DNA from: Streptomyces sp. NBC_00443
GTDB lineage: Bacteria; Actinomycetota; Actinomycetes; Streptomycetales; Streptomycetaceae
Assembly: GCF_036014175.1 (NCBI RefSeq)
Contig: NZ_CP107917.1
Location: 5,146,001 to 5,210,000 of the forward strand
DNA: 64,000 nt
Direction of reading: 5' to 3'
Shown here: in pieces, positions 50,444 to 59,145 of the stretch
Layout: each line of letters starts with the position of its first letter
Numbering within the stretch: position 1 is the stretch's first letter
The notes under the pieces: model-generated
What the model was told of the DNA's origin: nothing
What the model saw: only the letters and a program-made list of their open reading frames with translations
Databases searched by the model: none
Translations under genes and position numbers: made by a program

Positions 50444-51577
50444 GTGGATCTGGCGTACACGCCCGAGGAAGAGGAGTTCCGCGCCCGGTTGCGGCAGTGG
50501 CTGCGCGAGGCGCTGCCCACGCTGCCGCCGAAGCCGTCCCCCGACGACTGGCCGGGACGGCGCGCCTACGACCTCGGCTGGCAGCGCAGGCTCCACGACG
50601 CCGGGTACGGAGACGTCCACTGGGGCGCCTCCCCGACCGTACGGCTGATCTTCCTGGAGGAGACCGAGAAGGCGGGCGCGCCCTATGTCGGGGCCGGGTT
50701 CGTCGGGCTGCTGCACGCGGGGCCGACCATCGCCGCCGAGGGAACGGCCGAACAGCGGGCCCGCTGGCTGCCGCCGATCCTGCGCGGGGACGAGGCCTGG
50801 TGCCAGGGATTCAGCGAACCGGACGCCGGAAGCGACCTCGCGGCACTGCGTACGCGCGCGCACAGGGACGGCGACGACTATGTGGTGAGCGGATCCAAGA
50901 TCTGGACCTCCCATGCCGAAGTGGCCGACTGGTGCGAGCTGTTGGTGCGCACCGACCCCGAGGCGCCCAAGCACCGCGGGATCAGCTGGCTGGCCATGCC
51001 CATGGACGCGCCGGGCATCACCGTACGGCCGCTGAAGACCCTCGCCGGGTCGGCCGAGTTCGCCGAGGTGTTCCTCGACGAGGTGCGGGTGCCGGTCGCC
51101 AACCGGGTCGGGGCCGAGAACGACGGCTGGCGCGTGACGCTGGTGACCCTCTCCTTCGAGCGCGGTACCGCCTTCGTCGGCGAGGTCGTCGCCTGCCGGC
51201 GCGTGCTGCGCGAACTCGCCGTCGAGGCACGCAAGAACGGGCGCTGGGACGATCCGGCTCTCCGGCGCCGGCTGGGGCGGCTTAACGCCGAGTTCCGGGC
51301 GCTGTGGCGGCTGACGCAGTGGAACGTGAGCGACGCGGAGCTGACGGGCGGGGTGCCCGGCGTCGGTGGTTCGGTTTTCAAACTGAGGTACTCGCACGCC
51401 CGCCAGGAGCTTTACGACACCGCGGCCGACGTACTGGGCCCGGACTCGCTCGACCTGGACCGGTCATGGGTGCTCGACCGGCTCTCCTCGCTGTCGTACA
51501 CGATCGCCGCCGGCACCTCGCAGATCCAGCGGAACATCGTGGCCGAGCGGATCCTCGGACTGCCGAAGGGGCGGTGA
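50444..51577 (+). CDS. Acyl-CoA dehydrogenase, large subunit of a likely pair
   Basis: A 377-residue ACAD beginning LAYTPEEEEFRARLRQWLRE. It has WCQGFSEPDAGSDLAALRTR, VSGSKIWTSHAEVADWCELL, FSFERG-type helix residues (VTLSFERGTAFVGEVV) and a C-terminal GTSQIQRNIVAERILGLPKG. The usual catalytic Glu in the Y-E-G-T motif is Ala here (IAAGTSQIQ), as in steroid/long-branched ACADs that place the base elsewhere. The following gene is a shorter ACAD three bases away, the arrangement of heteromeric actinobacterial ACADs. GTG 50444 follows GGAGGGGGACC. Confidence 0.88.
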   Translation: MDLAYTPEEEEFRARLRQWLREALPTLPPKPSPDDWPGRRAYDLGWQRRLHDAGYGDVHWGASPTVRLIFLEETEKAGAPYVGAGFVGLLHAGPTIAAEGTAEQRARWLPPILRGDEAWCQGFSEPDAGSDLAALRTRAHRDGDDYVVSGSKIWTSHAEVADWCELLVRTDPEAPKHRGISWLAMPMDAPGITVRPLKTLAGSAEFAEVFLDEVRVPVANRVGAENDGWRVTLVTLSFERGTAFVGEVVACRRVLRELAVEARKNGRWDDPALRRRLGRLNAEFRALWRLTQWNVSDAELTGGVPGVGGSVFKLRYSHARQELYDTAADVLGPDSLDLDRSWVLDRLSSLSYTIAAGTSQIQRNIVAERILGLPKGR

Positions 51578-51580
51578 CGG

Positions 51581-52456
51581 ATGCGTTTCCAACTGACCGA
51601 GGATCAGCTCGCGTTGCGCAACGGCGTGCGAGAGCTGCTGGCGCGGCGCTTCGGCCCGCAGGAGCTCAGGGCCGCCGTCGACGAGCCCGGCCGCCTGGAC
51701 CGGGCGCTGTGGCGGGAGCTGGGTGCGGCAGGGTTCTTCGCGCTACGGCTGCCGGAGGCGCAGGACGGCGTCGGACTCGGGCTGCCCGAGGCGGCTTTGG
51801 CCTTCGAGGAGGCGGGGCGGGCGCTGCTGCCCGGGCCTCTCGTGGCGACGCACCTCGCCGCCGGGACGGTGCCCGGAGCGGCCGCCGGGGAAGCGGTCGT
51901 GGCGGCCGTCGGCAACGGGCTGGTGGAGTGGCTGGCGCGGGCGGACGTCGTAGAGGGGGACGCGGCGGGGGCCGTACCTCTGCGGTCGGTGGACCCGCTG
52001 ACGCCCCTGCACCGGGTCCCCGGGGTCGTCGCCGTGGACCCCGTCGCCGTCCTCCTCACCGCGGCCGAGCAACTGGGCGGCGCCACGCGCGCGTGCGAGC
52101 TGGCCGTGCAACACGCCCGGACACGTGAGCAGTTCGGGCAGCCGATAGGAGCCTTCCAGGCGATCAAGCACCTGTGTGCGGAGATGCTCGTGCGCACCGA
52201 GACGGCCCGTGCCGCCGTCTATGCTGCGGCCGTCACCGCCGACCCCGCCGACATCCACACGGCCCGGCTGCTCGCCGACGAGGCCGCCGTGCGCGGCGCC
52301 CGCGACTGCCTCCAGGTGCACGGCGGCATGGGGTTCACCTGGGAGTTCGAGCTTCACCTGCATCTCAAGCGCGCGTGGGTCCGGACTCACCGTGCGGGCG
52401 AGGCTACGGAGAGTGAGGAGAGTCTGGCCGCCGAACTCCTCGCACAGCCGATCTAA
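51581..52456 (+). CDS. Short acyl-CoA dehydrogenase-like subunit
   Basis: A 291-residue ACAD, about 90 residues shorter than usual. The N-terminal helical domain (LTEDQLALRNGVRELLARRF, GAAGFFALRLPEAQDGVGLG) and the C-terminal domain (HARTREQFGQPIGAFQAIKH, QVHGGMGFTWEFELHLHLKR) are present. The middle beta-domain is reduced to about 60 residues (VEGDAAGAVPLRSVDPLTPL). This fits the non-catalytic partner subunit of alpha2beta2 ACADs known from steroid side-chain and ring degradation. It follows the larger subunit gene by three bases. Confidence 0.85.
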   Translation: MRFQLTEDQLALRNGVRELLARRFGPQELRAAVDEPGRLDRALWRELGAAGFFALRLPEAQDGVGLGLPEAALAFEEAGRALLPGPLVATHLAAGTVPGAAAGEAVVAAVGNGLVEWLARADVVEGDAAGAVPLRSVDPLTPLHRVPGVVAVDPVAVLLTAAEQLGGATRACELAVQHARTREQFGQPIGAFQAIKHLCAEMLVRTETARAAVYAAAVTADPADIHTARLLADEAAVRGARDCLQVHGGMGFTWEFELHLHLKRAWVRTHRAGEATESEESLAAELLAQPI

Positions 52457-52949
52457 GAGCCCCTGGTCTGCGGCATCGCCGAAGGCGCCTGAACGGATGT
52501 CGCGGATTGTGGCATACCGGAATTACGGAGCGTTGATATCGGGTTGTGTCCTACGTGTGACTCGTCACGGCCTGGAGTCGGCCGTCCGCTCCGGTACCTT
52601 GTGTGAGATGCGAGTGGTTCCGAGCACGAGCCATCCCGGAGTTGCCCTTGAGGCGGCCCCGGATCCGGCGGTGCTCGCCGCTGCTTGCGGGGCGGGAGGG
52701 CGCTCTGTCCCCGCCTGTTCGACTCCCCATGACAAGCGTCGCACAGTATGCCGCGGGGGTACTCCTTCGCGCTGGAATATGCCCGAAGCGCTTGTTGGGG
52801 TGACTGTACGTCAACCATGCTGTCAGCTAAGGGATTCACGTTCCGTGACCCTGGCTTTGGCCATTGTTCTGGCCATGAAAAGAATGGCTAGGATCGTGGC
52901 CCTCGTGAGGCGCGGGGCTATGTGTCCGCCGGTTCGGATGGTGTGAGCG
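52457..52949. other. Intergenic region with a possible promoter for the HATPase gene
   Basis: A 493-bp region with no gene that I can support; third-position GC in its frames is low. A TAGGAT hexamer at 52889-52894 is a consensus -10, about 55 bp before the next start. The matching -35 (TTGTTC at 52864-52869, 19-bp spacing) is weak. Confidence 0.4.
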
Positions 52950-53426
52950 GTGCAGGTGCTTCAAGTGCAGCTGGAGATCCGGCCCGATCCCGCTGAGGTG
53001 GGACGAGCCCGGCGCTGGGCCCGCTCGCGGCTCGCGGGGTCCGGGATAGAGGCCGACGAGCCGCTCGCCGAGACGCTGATCCTGCTCGTCTCCGAACTTG
53101 TCACCAACGCCGTCGTGCACACCGGTTGTCCGGCCGTGCTCCGGCTGTCGCTGCAGGGAGCGGCTCAGGGCTGCGCCACCGTGCGGCTGGAGGTGGCCGA
53201 CCGCAGTGACCGTGCGCCCGTGCCCCGATGTGTCGACGGCGCCGCGACGGGCGGCCGCGGGCTCGCCCTCGTCGACGGCCTCGCCGACCGGTGGGGCTGG
53301 AGCTCCGAGGGTGCCGGCAAGCGGATCTGGTGCGAACTGGACCGTGGCGCGAAGGCGCAGGGGGCGGCGTCCGCCTACGGGAGCGGGGCCTCGGCCTACG
53401 AAGGGCTCGCGTACGAAGCGGTGTGA
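52950..53426 (+). CDS. HATPase-domain anti-sigma-type regulatory protein
   Basis: A 158-residue protein of the SpoIIAB/RsbW-like HATPase_c_2 class common in Streptomyces. It has the N-box ILLVSELVTNAVVHTGCPAV, and then VRLEVADRSDRAPVPRCVDG and TGGRGLALVDGLADRWGW for the G1/G2 ATP-lid motifs. A low-complexity tail (GAKAQGAASAYGSGASAYEG) follows. It may phosphorylate a STAS protein such as that at 47692. The GTG start is judged from the domain boundary; there is no strong ribosome-binding site. Confidence 0.85.
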   Translation: MQVLQVQLEIRPDPAEVGRARRWARSRLAGSGIEADEPLAETLILLVSELVTNAVVHTGCPAVLRLSLQGAAQGCATVRLEVADRSDRAPVPRCVDGAATGGRGLALVDGLADRWGWSSEGAGKRIWCELDRGAKAQGAASAYGSGASAYEGLAYEAV

Positions 53427-53825
53427 CGGCGCACATGGCTGCAATTTCGCCGGATCCGGTGCACGGTTGCAGAACGCGCTGTACTTCCCGCTCGGGGGAG
53501 CATCGATGCGCCCGGACATGCTTCTATGCGCGTCTCCTGCAAATGGGACGTAAGTAACAAATCGCCAACCGGGTGTTGACGCCGCGTGTTCGGCTGATCA
53601 CGCTGGTGGTCAGCGATTCGCCGCGAGGGGACGACGAGGGCTTCGGTGACGGAGGCCCTTGCCGAGTGTGGGTCGTGTTCGGCGTCGGTTCTCCCGGGGG
53701 CCGGGAGGGCAGGGGCGGGTACGCCGGAGTCGGATGGCGGCGCGCGGTGCCGTGCTCGGGGCGGATGGGGGCACCTCCCGCTCGGGTGGAGCCGATTGGG
53801 GAAGCCGCGCCGTCAGCCGGCCTCG
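53427..53825. other. Gap between the HATPase and cyclase genes
   Basis: A 399-bp region between converging genes. A plus-strand frame from GTG 53646 (VTEALAECGSCSASVLPGAG) has a coding-like start but runs into the antisense of the cyclase gene and has no ribosome-binding site. I do not call it. Confidence 0.4.
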
Positions 53826-54752
53826 TCAGAGCACGGCCACGGGTGCGACCGGAGTCCCCGTGCCGCCGACGAAGGGTTCGGGCATCGCCGACAGCAGGAA
53901 CGCAAAGCGGCCCTCTTGTCCACAGGCTGTGGACAACTCTTCGAGATTCCAGTTCTGACCCTGGATCATCCCCATTTCCACCAGGTCCAGTGCATGCACC
54001 GGTAGCCACAAATCATCTTTCTCGGGCGGAAATATCTCAAACGTGAGGGTGTCGTTCGCGACGGCGGCCACATCGCGCGCGTGGAACCACTCCGGCGTAC
54101 GGATCGACAGACCGGGCGACGGATAGCCGTACGCATGCTTGTCGCCGGCGAGATAGACCTGGATCTGCCCCGTCCGTACGAGCACGATGTCGCCGGCGCG
54201 CACGCGCGTGCCCGCGAGTTCCTCGGCCGCCTCCAGGTCCTCCGGCGTGACCGCGTGTCCGCCGTCGAGTCGCGTGACGCCACGCGCGCGGGCCACGTCC
54301 AGGAGCACCCCGCGCGAGACGATGTGCCGCGCCTTGTCGATGCCGCTGAACTCGGCGCCGCCGTGCGGGGTGATGGTGTCGGCGGGGCGGCCGTTGTAGA
54401 GCCGGTCCGAGTGCGAGACATGGGTGAGCGCGTCCCAGTGGGTGGCGGCCTGCAGGCCCATGGTCACGGCGTCGTCGCTGCAGGCGACGGTTCCCGGTCC
54501 GAAGATCTCCTGGTTGATCTGCACCATGGCGTGCAGCGGGTTGATGCGTCCGGGGATCATCCCGGTCTGCACGCCGTCCTGCTGGAGGGGCAGCGCGAGG
54601 GGGATCCGCCGTCCCGTGCGGACGCAGGCAGCGGCCTCGCGGACCACCTCGTCGGTGATGAGGTTCAGCGTGCCGATCTCGTCGTCGGCGCCCCAACGGC
54701 CCCAGTTGTTCACGCGCTTGGCGATCTCGTGGAACGCGTCCGGCAGTGACAT
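53826..54752 (-). CDS. Cyclase-family (kynurenine-formamidase-like) metal hydrolase
   Basis: A 308-residue protein of the cyclase family (PF04199). The metal-binding motif appears as AATHWDALTHVSHSDRLYNG, with a second His/Glu segment SRGVLLDVARARG and RVRAGDIVLVRTGQ. The family includes arylformamidases and ring-opening or lactone-type hydrolases. In this cluster it could open or hydrolyse a cyclic intermediate. It is divergent from the SDR gene, with two operator-like sites between them. Confidence 0.85.
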   Translation of the reverse strand: MSLPDAFHEIAKRVNNWGRWGADDEIGTLNLITDEVVREAAACVRTGRRIPLALPLQQDGVQTGMIPGRINPLHAMVQINQEIFGPGTVACSDDAVTMGLQAATHWDALTHVSHSDRLYNGRPADTITPHGGAEFSGIDKARHIVSRGVLLDVARARGVTRLDGGHAVTPEDLEAAEELAGTRVRAGDIVLVRTGQIQVYLAGDKHAYGYPSPGLSIRTPEWFHARDVAAVANDTLTFEIFPPEKDDLWLPVHALDLVEMGMIQGQNWNLEELSTACGQEGRFAFLLSAMPEPFVGGTGTPVAPVAVL

Positions 54753-54780
54753 GAGTACTCCCCGGGGCTTGTCTCCGTGT

Positions 54781-54826
54781 ATCTGACGGGTCGTAGAATC
54801 AAGTCGAATCTAACGGACCGTCAGAA
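54781..54826. promoter_or_regulatory. TetR-like operator, sites C1 and C2 (cyclase/SDR promoter)
   Basis: C1, ATCTGACGGGTCGTAGAAT (54781-54799), has a perfect left arm and a decayed right arm. C2, ATCTAACGGACCGTCAGAA (54808-54826), has a perfect right arm and one mismatch on the left. They lie 27 bp apart, between the divergent cyclase and SDR genes. Confidence 0.65.
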
Positions 54827-54847
54827 ACTGCGGGAAGGGGCCGGGGC

Positions 54848-55759
54848 ATGGGGAACTTCTTGGCAGGCAAGGTCGTCGCCGTCACGGGCGCCGGGCGGGG
54901 CATCGGCCGGGCGGTCGCGATCGCGGCCGCCGCCGAGGGAGCGCGGGTGGTCGTCAACGACTACGGGGTGTCGGTGGAGGGCGGCTCGCCCACGAGCGAG
55001 GTCGCCGAGGCCGTGGTCAAGGAGATCGGGGCGGCGGGCGGGGAAGCGGTCGCCGTCGCCGACGACATCTCCACGATGGCGGGCGGGCAGCGCCTCGTCG
55101 ACGTCGCGCTGTCGTCGTACGGACGCCTCGACGGGGTCGTCTGTGTCGCCGGGATCCTGCGTGAACGGATGCTGTTCAACATGACCGAGGACGAGTGGGA
55201 TCCGGTGATCGCCACTCATCTGAAGGGCACGTTCACCGTGTTCCGGGCCGCTTCGGCGGCCATGCGCAAGCAGCGGGCCGGGACCCTGATCGGGTTCACC
55301 AGCGGGAACCATCAGGGGTCGGTGTCGCAGGCCAACTACAGCGCGGCGAAGGGCGGGATCATCTCGCTCGTGCGGAGCGCTGCGCTGGGCCTGCACCGGT
55401 ACGGGGTGACCGCCAACGCGGTGGCTCCGGTGGCTCGTACGCGGATGTCGGCCGGGGTTCCCATGGAGCTGGCGGAGATCGGGGAGCCGGAGGACGTCGC
55501 GGCGCTGGTCGTCTACCTGCTCTCGGACGGGGCGCGGGAGCAGGAGGTGACGGGGCAGGTCTACACCGTCGCCGGGCCGAAGATCGCGGTGTGGGCGCAG
55601 CCGCGGGAGCTGCGTGCCGCGTATGCCGAGGGAGGGTGGACGCCGGAGCGGATTGCCGAGTGCCTGCCGGGGTCGGTCGGGGTGGACCCGATGCCGATGC
55701 TGGAGCGGGTGGAGGCGATGGCGCGGGCTGCGGCGGCGGGGTCGCGGCCCAACGCCTGA
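54848..55759 (+). CDS. Short-chain dehydrogenase/reductase
   Basis: A 303-residue SDR. The nucleotide loop is VTGAGRGIGRAVAIAAAAEG with VVNDYGVSVEG. The active site has the Ser/Tyr/Lys set in LIGFTSGNHQGSVSQANYSA followed by AKGGIISLVRSAALGLHRYG. VNDYG after the Rossmann loop suggests NAD+ preference and the 3-hydroxyacyl-CoA dehydrogenase (multifunctional-enzyme-like) branch. The extended C-terminus (KIAVWAQPRELRAAYAEGGW) is typical of that group. It probably oxidises the 3-hydroxyacyl-CoA made by the cluster's hydratase. GGGAAGGGGCC precedes ATG 54848. Confidence 0.88.
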   Translation: MGNFLAGKVVAVTGAGRGIGRAVAIAAAAEGARVVVNDYGVSVEGGSPTSEVAEAVVKEIGAAGGEAVAVADDISTMAGGQRLVDVALSSYGRLDGVVCVAGILRERMLFNMTEDEWDPVIATHLKGTFTVFRAASAAMRKQRAGTLIGFTSGNHQGSVSQANYSAAKGGIISLVRSAALGLHRYGVTANAVAPVARTRMSAGVPMELAEIGEPEDVAALVVYLLSDGAREQEVTGQVYTVAGPKIAVWAQPRELRAAYAEGGWTPERIAECLPGSVGVDPMPMLERVEAMARAAAAGSRPNA

Positions 55760-55814
55760 GAGCTCCCCTGAAGAAGGGGGGTTGTTCTTGGCCGGAGATG
55801 ACGAGGAGACCCCA

Positions 55815-56966
55815 ATGGACTTCGGGTTCGCGGCGGAGGACGAAGCGTTTCGTGCGGAAGCGCGGGCGTGGCTCGACGAGTACGCCAAGGACGCGCAGGA
55901 TCGCCGCAGTTGGGAAAGGGTGCTCGGCAAAGCCGGGTGGATCGGGCTCGGTTGGACCGAGCGCGGATACGGCAATCGGAGCGCCACCCTCACCCAGCAG
56001 GTCGTCTGGGCCGAGGAGTACGCGCGGTCAGGGGCACCGGCGCGGTCCGGGCATATCGGGGAGAAGCTTCTGGCGCCCACTCTCGTCGCGCACGGCACCG
56101 AGGAGCAGAAGGCCCGGTTTCTCCCGGCGGTCGCCGCGGGGGACGAGTTGTGGTGTCAGGGGTACAGCGAACCCGGAGCCGGGTCGGATCTCGCGGCGAT
56201 TCGGACCAAGGCCGAACTCGGGTCGGACGGGGTGTACCGGGTCAGCGGGCAGAAGATCTGGACGTCTCTCGCCCATGAGGCCGACTGGTGTTTTGTGCTC
56301 GCCCGTACGGATCCCGAGTCGAGCCGGCATCACGGGCTGACTTTTCTTCTGGTGCCCATGGACCAGCCGGGGCGTATAGAGGTGCGGCCCATTCGGCAGA
56401 TGACGGGGACCAGCGACTTCAATGAGGTGTTCTTCGACGGGGCACACGCGCGCGTGGAGCACGTCGTGGGGGGCGAGAGCGGTGGCTGGCGGGTCGCGAT
56501 GAGTCTGCTCGGGTTCGAGCGGGGGGTGTCGACGCTGGCCCAGCAGGTCGGATTCGCCGCGGAGTTGGGGCGGGTGGTGCGGGCGGCCGTGGAGTCGGGG
56601 GCGGTCGAGGATCCCGTGGTGCGTGAGCGGCTTGTACGGCAGTGGGCCGAGCTGCGGGTGATGCGGTGGAACGCCCTGCGCACCCTGGGGCGGTCCGGGG
56701 ACGCGGGGGCGCCCAGCGTGGCCAAGTTGCTGTGGGGTGGCTGGCATCAGCGGCTCGGGGAACTGGCGGTGCTGGTGCGGGGCGCGGCTGCCGGGGTCGG
56801 GCCCGGGGAATGGTCGCCCTCGGCGCCGTACGAACTCGACGAGGCGCAGCAGCTGTTCCTCTTCTCCCGGGCCGACACCATCTACGGCGGGTCCGATCAG
56901 GTTCAGCGCACGATCATCGCCGAGCGCGTGCTCGGTCTGCCCAGGGAGCCCAAGGGGGGCGTTTGA
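55815..56966 (+). CDS. Acyl-CoA dehydrogenase
   Basis: A 383-residue ACAD starting DFGFAAEDEAFRAEARAWLD. It has WCQGYSEPGAGSDLAAIRTK, VSGQKIWTSLAHEADWCFVL, MTGTSDFNEVFFDGAHARVE and the C-terminal TIYGGSDQVQRTIIAERVLG. Like the dehydrogenase at 50444, the usual catalytic Glu is absent from the Y-x-G-T/S motif. ATG 55815 follows GAGGAGACCCCA. It follows the SDR gene by 55 bp, and its stop overlaps the alcohol dehydrogenase start (TGATG). Confidence 0.88.
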   Translation: MDFGFAAEDEAFRAEARAWLDEYAKDAQDRRSWERVLGKAGWIGLGWTERGYGNRSATLTQQVVWAEEYARSGAPARSGHIGEKLLAPTLVAHGTEEQKARFLPAVAAGDELWCQGYSEPGAGSDLAAIRTKAELGSDGVYRVSGQKIWTSLAHEADWCFVLARTDPESSRHHGLTFLLVPMDQPGRIEVRPIRQMTGTSDFNEVFFDGAHARVEHVVGGESGGWRVAMSLLGFERGVSTLAQQVGFAAELGRVVRAAVESGAVEDPVVRERLVRQWAELRVMRWNALRTLGRSGDAGAPSVAKLLWGGWHQRLGELAVLVRGAAAGVGPGEWSPSAPYELDEAQQLFLFSRADTIYGGSDQVQRTIIAERVLGLPREPKGGV

Positions 56967-58015
56967 TGCGCGGTGTGCTGTTCGACGGCAAGCAGGTGCA
57001 GGTCGTGGACGATCTGGAGGTGCGGGAACCGGGGCCCGGCGAGGTGCTGGTCGCGATCTCGGCGGCCGGGCTGTGCCACAGCGATCTGTCCGTAGTGGAC
57101 GGGACCATACCCTTCCCGGTTCCTGTGGTGCTGGGCCATGAGGGCGCGGGAGTTGTGGAAGCGGTGGGGGTGGGAGTCACCCATGTCGAGCCCGGGGATC
57201 ATGTGGCCCTGTCCACGCTCGCCAACTGCGGGACGTGCGCGGAGTGCGACCGGGGGCGGCCGACGATGTGCCGGCAGGCGATCGGGCGGCCGGGGCGGCC
57301 GTTCCGGCGGGGTGAGCAGGCGGTGTTCCAGTTCGCGTCCAACTCCGCCTTCGCGGAACGGACCGTGGTGAAGGCCGTACAGGTGGTGCGTATCCCGAAG
57401 GACATTCCCATGCCCTCGGCCGCGCTCATCGGGTGCGGGGTGCTGACGGGCGTGGGCGCCGTGCTCAACCGGGCGAAGGTGGACCGCGGGGACAGCGTCC
57501 TCGTGATCGGTACCGGCGGCATCGGCCTCAACGTTCTTCAGGGCGCGCGGATCGCGGGTGCCCTGCGGATCGTCGCCGTGGACGCAAATCCGGCGAAGGA
57601 GGCTGTGGCGCGGCAGTTCGGGGCGACCGACTTCCTGACCTCGACGGAGGGCGTGCGGGAACTGCTGCCGACGGGGGCGGACCATGCCTTCGAGTGCGTG
57701 GGGCGGGTGGAGCTCATCCGGCAGGCCGTCGACCTGCTCGACCGGCACGGGCAGGCGGTTCTCCTGGGGGTTCCGCCGGCCGGCGCCGAGGCCTCCTTCG
57801 TCGTGTCCTCCATGTACCTCGACAAGTCCATCCTGGGATGCCGGTACGGGTCGTCCAGGCCACAGCGGGATATCGCGCTGTACGCCGAGCTGTACCGGGA
57901 CGGGCGGCTGCTGCTGGACGAACTGGTGACGCAGACGTATCCGGTCGAGGAGTTCGAGAGGGCGGCGGCCGATGCGGAGGCGGGGAAGGTGGCGCGGGGC
58001 GTGCTCACGTTCTGA
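56966..58015 (+). CDS. Zinc-dependent alcohol dehydrogenase
   Basis: A 349-residue medium-chain dehydrogenase. The catalytic zinc ligands are in AGLCHSDLSVVDG (Cys38-His39 region) and LGHEGAGVVEAVG (His-Glu). The structural zinc lobe is LANCGTCAECDRGRPTMC. The Rossmann motif is VLVIGTGGIGLNVLQGARIA, then VAVDANPAKEAVARQFGATD. It belongs to the class III/aryl-alcohol-like branch and would oxidise an alcohol to an aldehyde or ketone, or the reverse, in the cluster. It is translationally coupled to the preceding ACAD. Confidence 0.9.
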   Translation: MRGVLFDGKQVQVVDDLEVREPGPGEVLVAISAAGLCHSDLSVVDGTIPFPVPVVLGHEGAGVVEAVGVGVTHVEPGDHVALSTLANCGTCAECDRGRPTMCRQAIGRPGRPFRRGEQAVFQFASNSAFAERTVVKAVQVVRIPKDIPMPSAALIGCGVLTGVGAVLNRAKVDRGDSVLVIGTGGIGLNVLQGARIAGALRIVAVDANPAKEAVARQFGATDFLTSTEGVRELLPTGADHAFECVGRVELIRQAVDLLDRHGQAVLLGVPPAGAEASFVVSSMYLDKSILGCRYGSSRPQRDIALYAELYRDGRLLLDELVTQTYPVEEFERAAADAEAGKVARGVLTF

Positions 58016-58054
58016 GGTTCGGTTCGTGCGGGGCCGGCCGCCCGGCGGAGCCGC

Positions 58055-59074
58055 TCAAGCGCCGCCGGCGACCTGGACGTCGGCCCGGCTTCCGGTGCGG
58101 AAGGTGCGGCGATAGTTGGTGGGTGTGACGCCGAGCGCCGTCTGTAGGTGCTGGCGCATCGACTGGGCCGTGCCGAAGCCGGCGTCGGCGGCCACCTGGT
58201 CGACCGAGAGGTCGGTGGACTCCAGGAGGTGCCGGGCGCGTTCTACGCGTTGCTGGGTGAGCCACTGGCCGGGGCTGCCGCCGACCTCCTCGCGGAAGCG
58301 GCGCGTGAACGTCCGTACGGACATGGACTCCTGCTCGGCCATGTCACGCAGCTGGATCGGCTCGTGGAGACGGCCCAGCGCCCACGCGCGGGCATTGGTC
58401 GTGGACGCCTGCTGCGGGTCGGGGACGGGGCGGTGGATGTACTGGGCCTGGCCGCCGTCCCGATGGGGCGGTACGACCGTGCGGCGGGCCACCTCGTTGG
58501 CGATCGCAGTGCCGTGGTCGCGGCGGACCATGTGCAGGCACAGGTCGATCCCGGCCGCGACGCCGGCCGAGGTCAGCACGTCGCCCTCGTCGATGAACAG
58601 GACGTCCGCGTCGACCTTGATCTTCGGGAACAGCCGCTGGAAGCGCTCGGCGTCGGCCCAGTGCGTGGTGGCCGGGCGGCCGTCGAGCAGGCCGGCGGCG
58701 GCGAGGACGTAGACGCCGGTGCAGATGGAGGCGAGCCGGGTGCCGGGGCGGATGCGGGCGAGCGCGGCGGCCAGCTCGTCGGTCAGCACGCCCTCCTCGA
58801 AGACCGGGCCGAGCTCGTACGACGCCGGGATGATCACGGTGTCGGCGGTGGCCAGCGCCTCCGGGCCGCTGCCCACCTGGATGTCGAAGTCGGCGTCCGT
58901 CCTGACGGGGCCGGGCGGCCGGATCGAGCAGGTGACGACCTCGTACAGATGCCGTCCCTCGGAGTCCTTGGGGCGGCCGAAGATGCGGTGCGGGATGCCC
59001 AGCTCGAAGGGGAGCAGCCCGTCCAGGGCGAGGACGGCCACGCGATGCGGTCGGAACTCAGGCTCACTGCTCAT
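58055..59074 (-). CDS. GlxA-type transcriptional regulator (DJ-1/PfpI domain plus AraC helix-turn-helix)
   Basis: A 339-residue regulator. The N-terminal DJ-1/PfpI-like domain (about 10-190) has VLALDGLLPFELGIPHRIFG and the nucleophile-elbow segment RLASICTGVYVLAAAGLLDG. The AraC DNA-binding domain (about 225-325) contains MAEQESMSVRTFTRRFREEV and VDQVAADAGFGTAQSMRQHL. It converges on the alcohol dehydrogenase and is divergent from the MFS gene 71 bp away, so it may control that transporter. It is not TetR-like, so it is not an obvious binder of the repeated operator. Confidence 0.9.
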   Translation of the reverse strand: MSSEPEFRPHRVAVLALDGLLPFELGIPHRIFGRPKDSEGRHLYEVVTCSIRPPGPVRTDADFDIQVGSGPEALATADTVIIPASYELGPVFEEGVLTDELAAALARIRPGTRLASICTGVYVLAAAGLLDGRPATTHWADAERFQRLFPKIKVDADVLFIDEGDVLTSAGVAAGIDLCLHMVRRDHGTAIANEVARRTVVPPHRDGGQAQYIHRPVPDPQQASTTNARAWALGRLHEPIQLRDMAEQESMSVRTFTRRFREEVGGSPGQWLTQQRVERARHLLESTDLSVDQVAADAGFGTAQSMRQHLQTALGVTPTNYRRTFRTGSRADVQVAGGA

Positions 59075-59145
59075 GGCCCGATCCTAACGAATGCTGTCCT
59101 TCGGGCCAATGGCTCCGCGGTGGCGCAGGCCCGAAGCTCGTTGTC

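Noticed and set aside
52453..52839. A 128-codon minus-strand frame in the 52.5-52.9 kb gap
   Set aside because: No ribosome-binding site, atypical codon use for this genome, no recognisable motif.
53646..54005. A 119-codon plus-strand frame starting VTEALAECGSC
   Set aside because: Overlaps the conserved C-terminus of the cyclase gene on the other strand and has no ribosome-binding site.
58020..58054. GC-rich hairpin-like sequence between the alcohol dehydrogenase and GlxA-type genes as a copy of the dispersed repeat
   Set aside because: It shares only the words GGCGGAGCCGC and CTCAAGCGCC with other elements; too short to assign.
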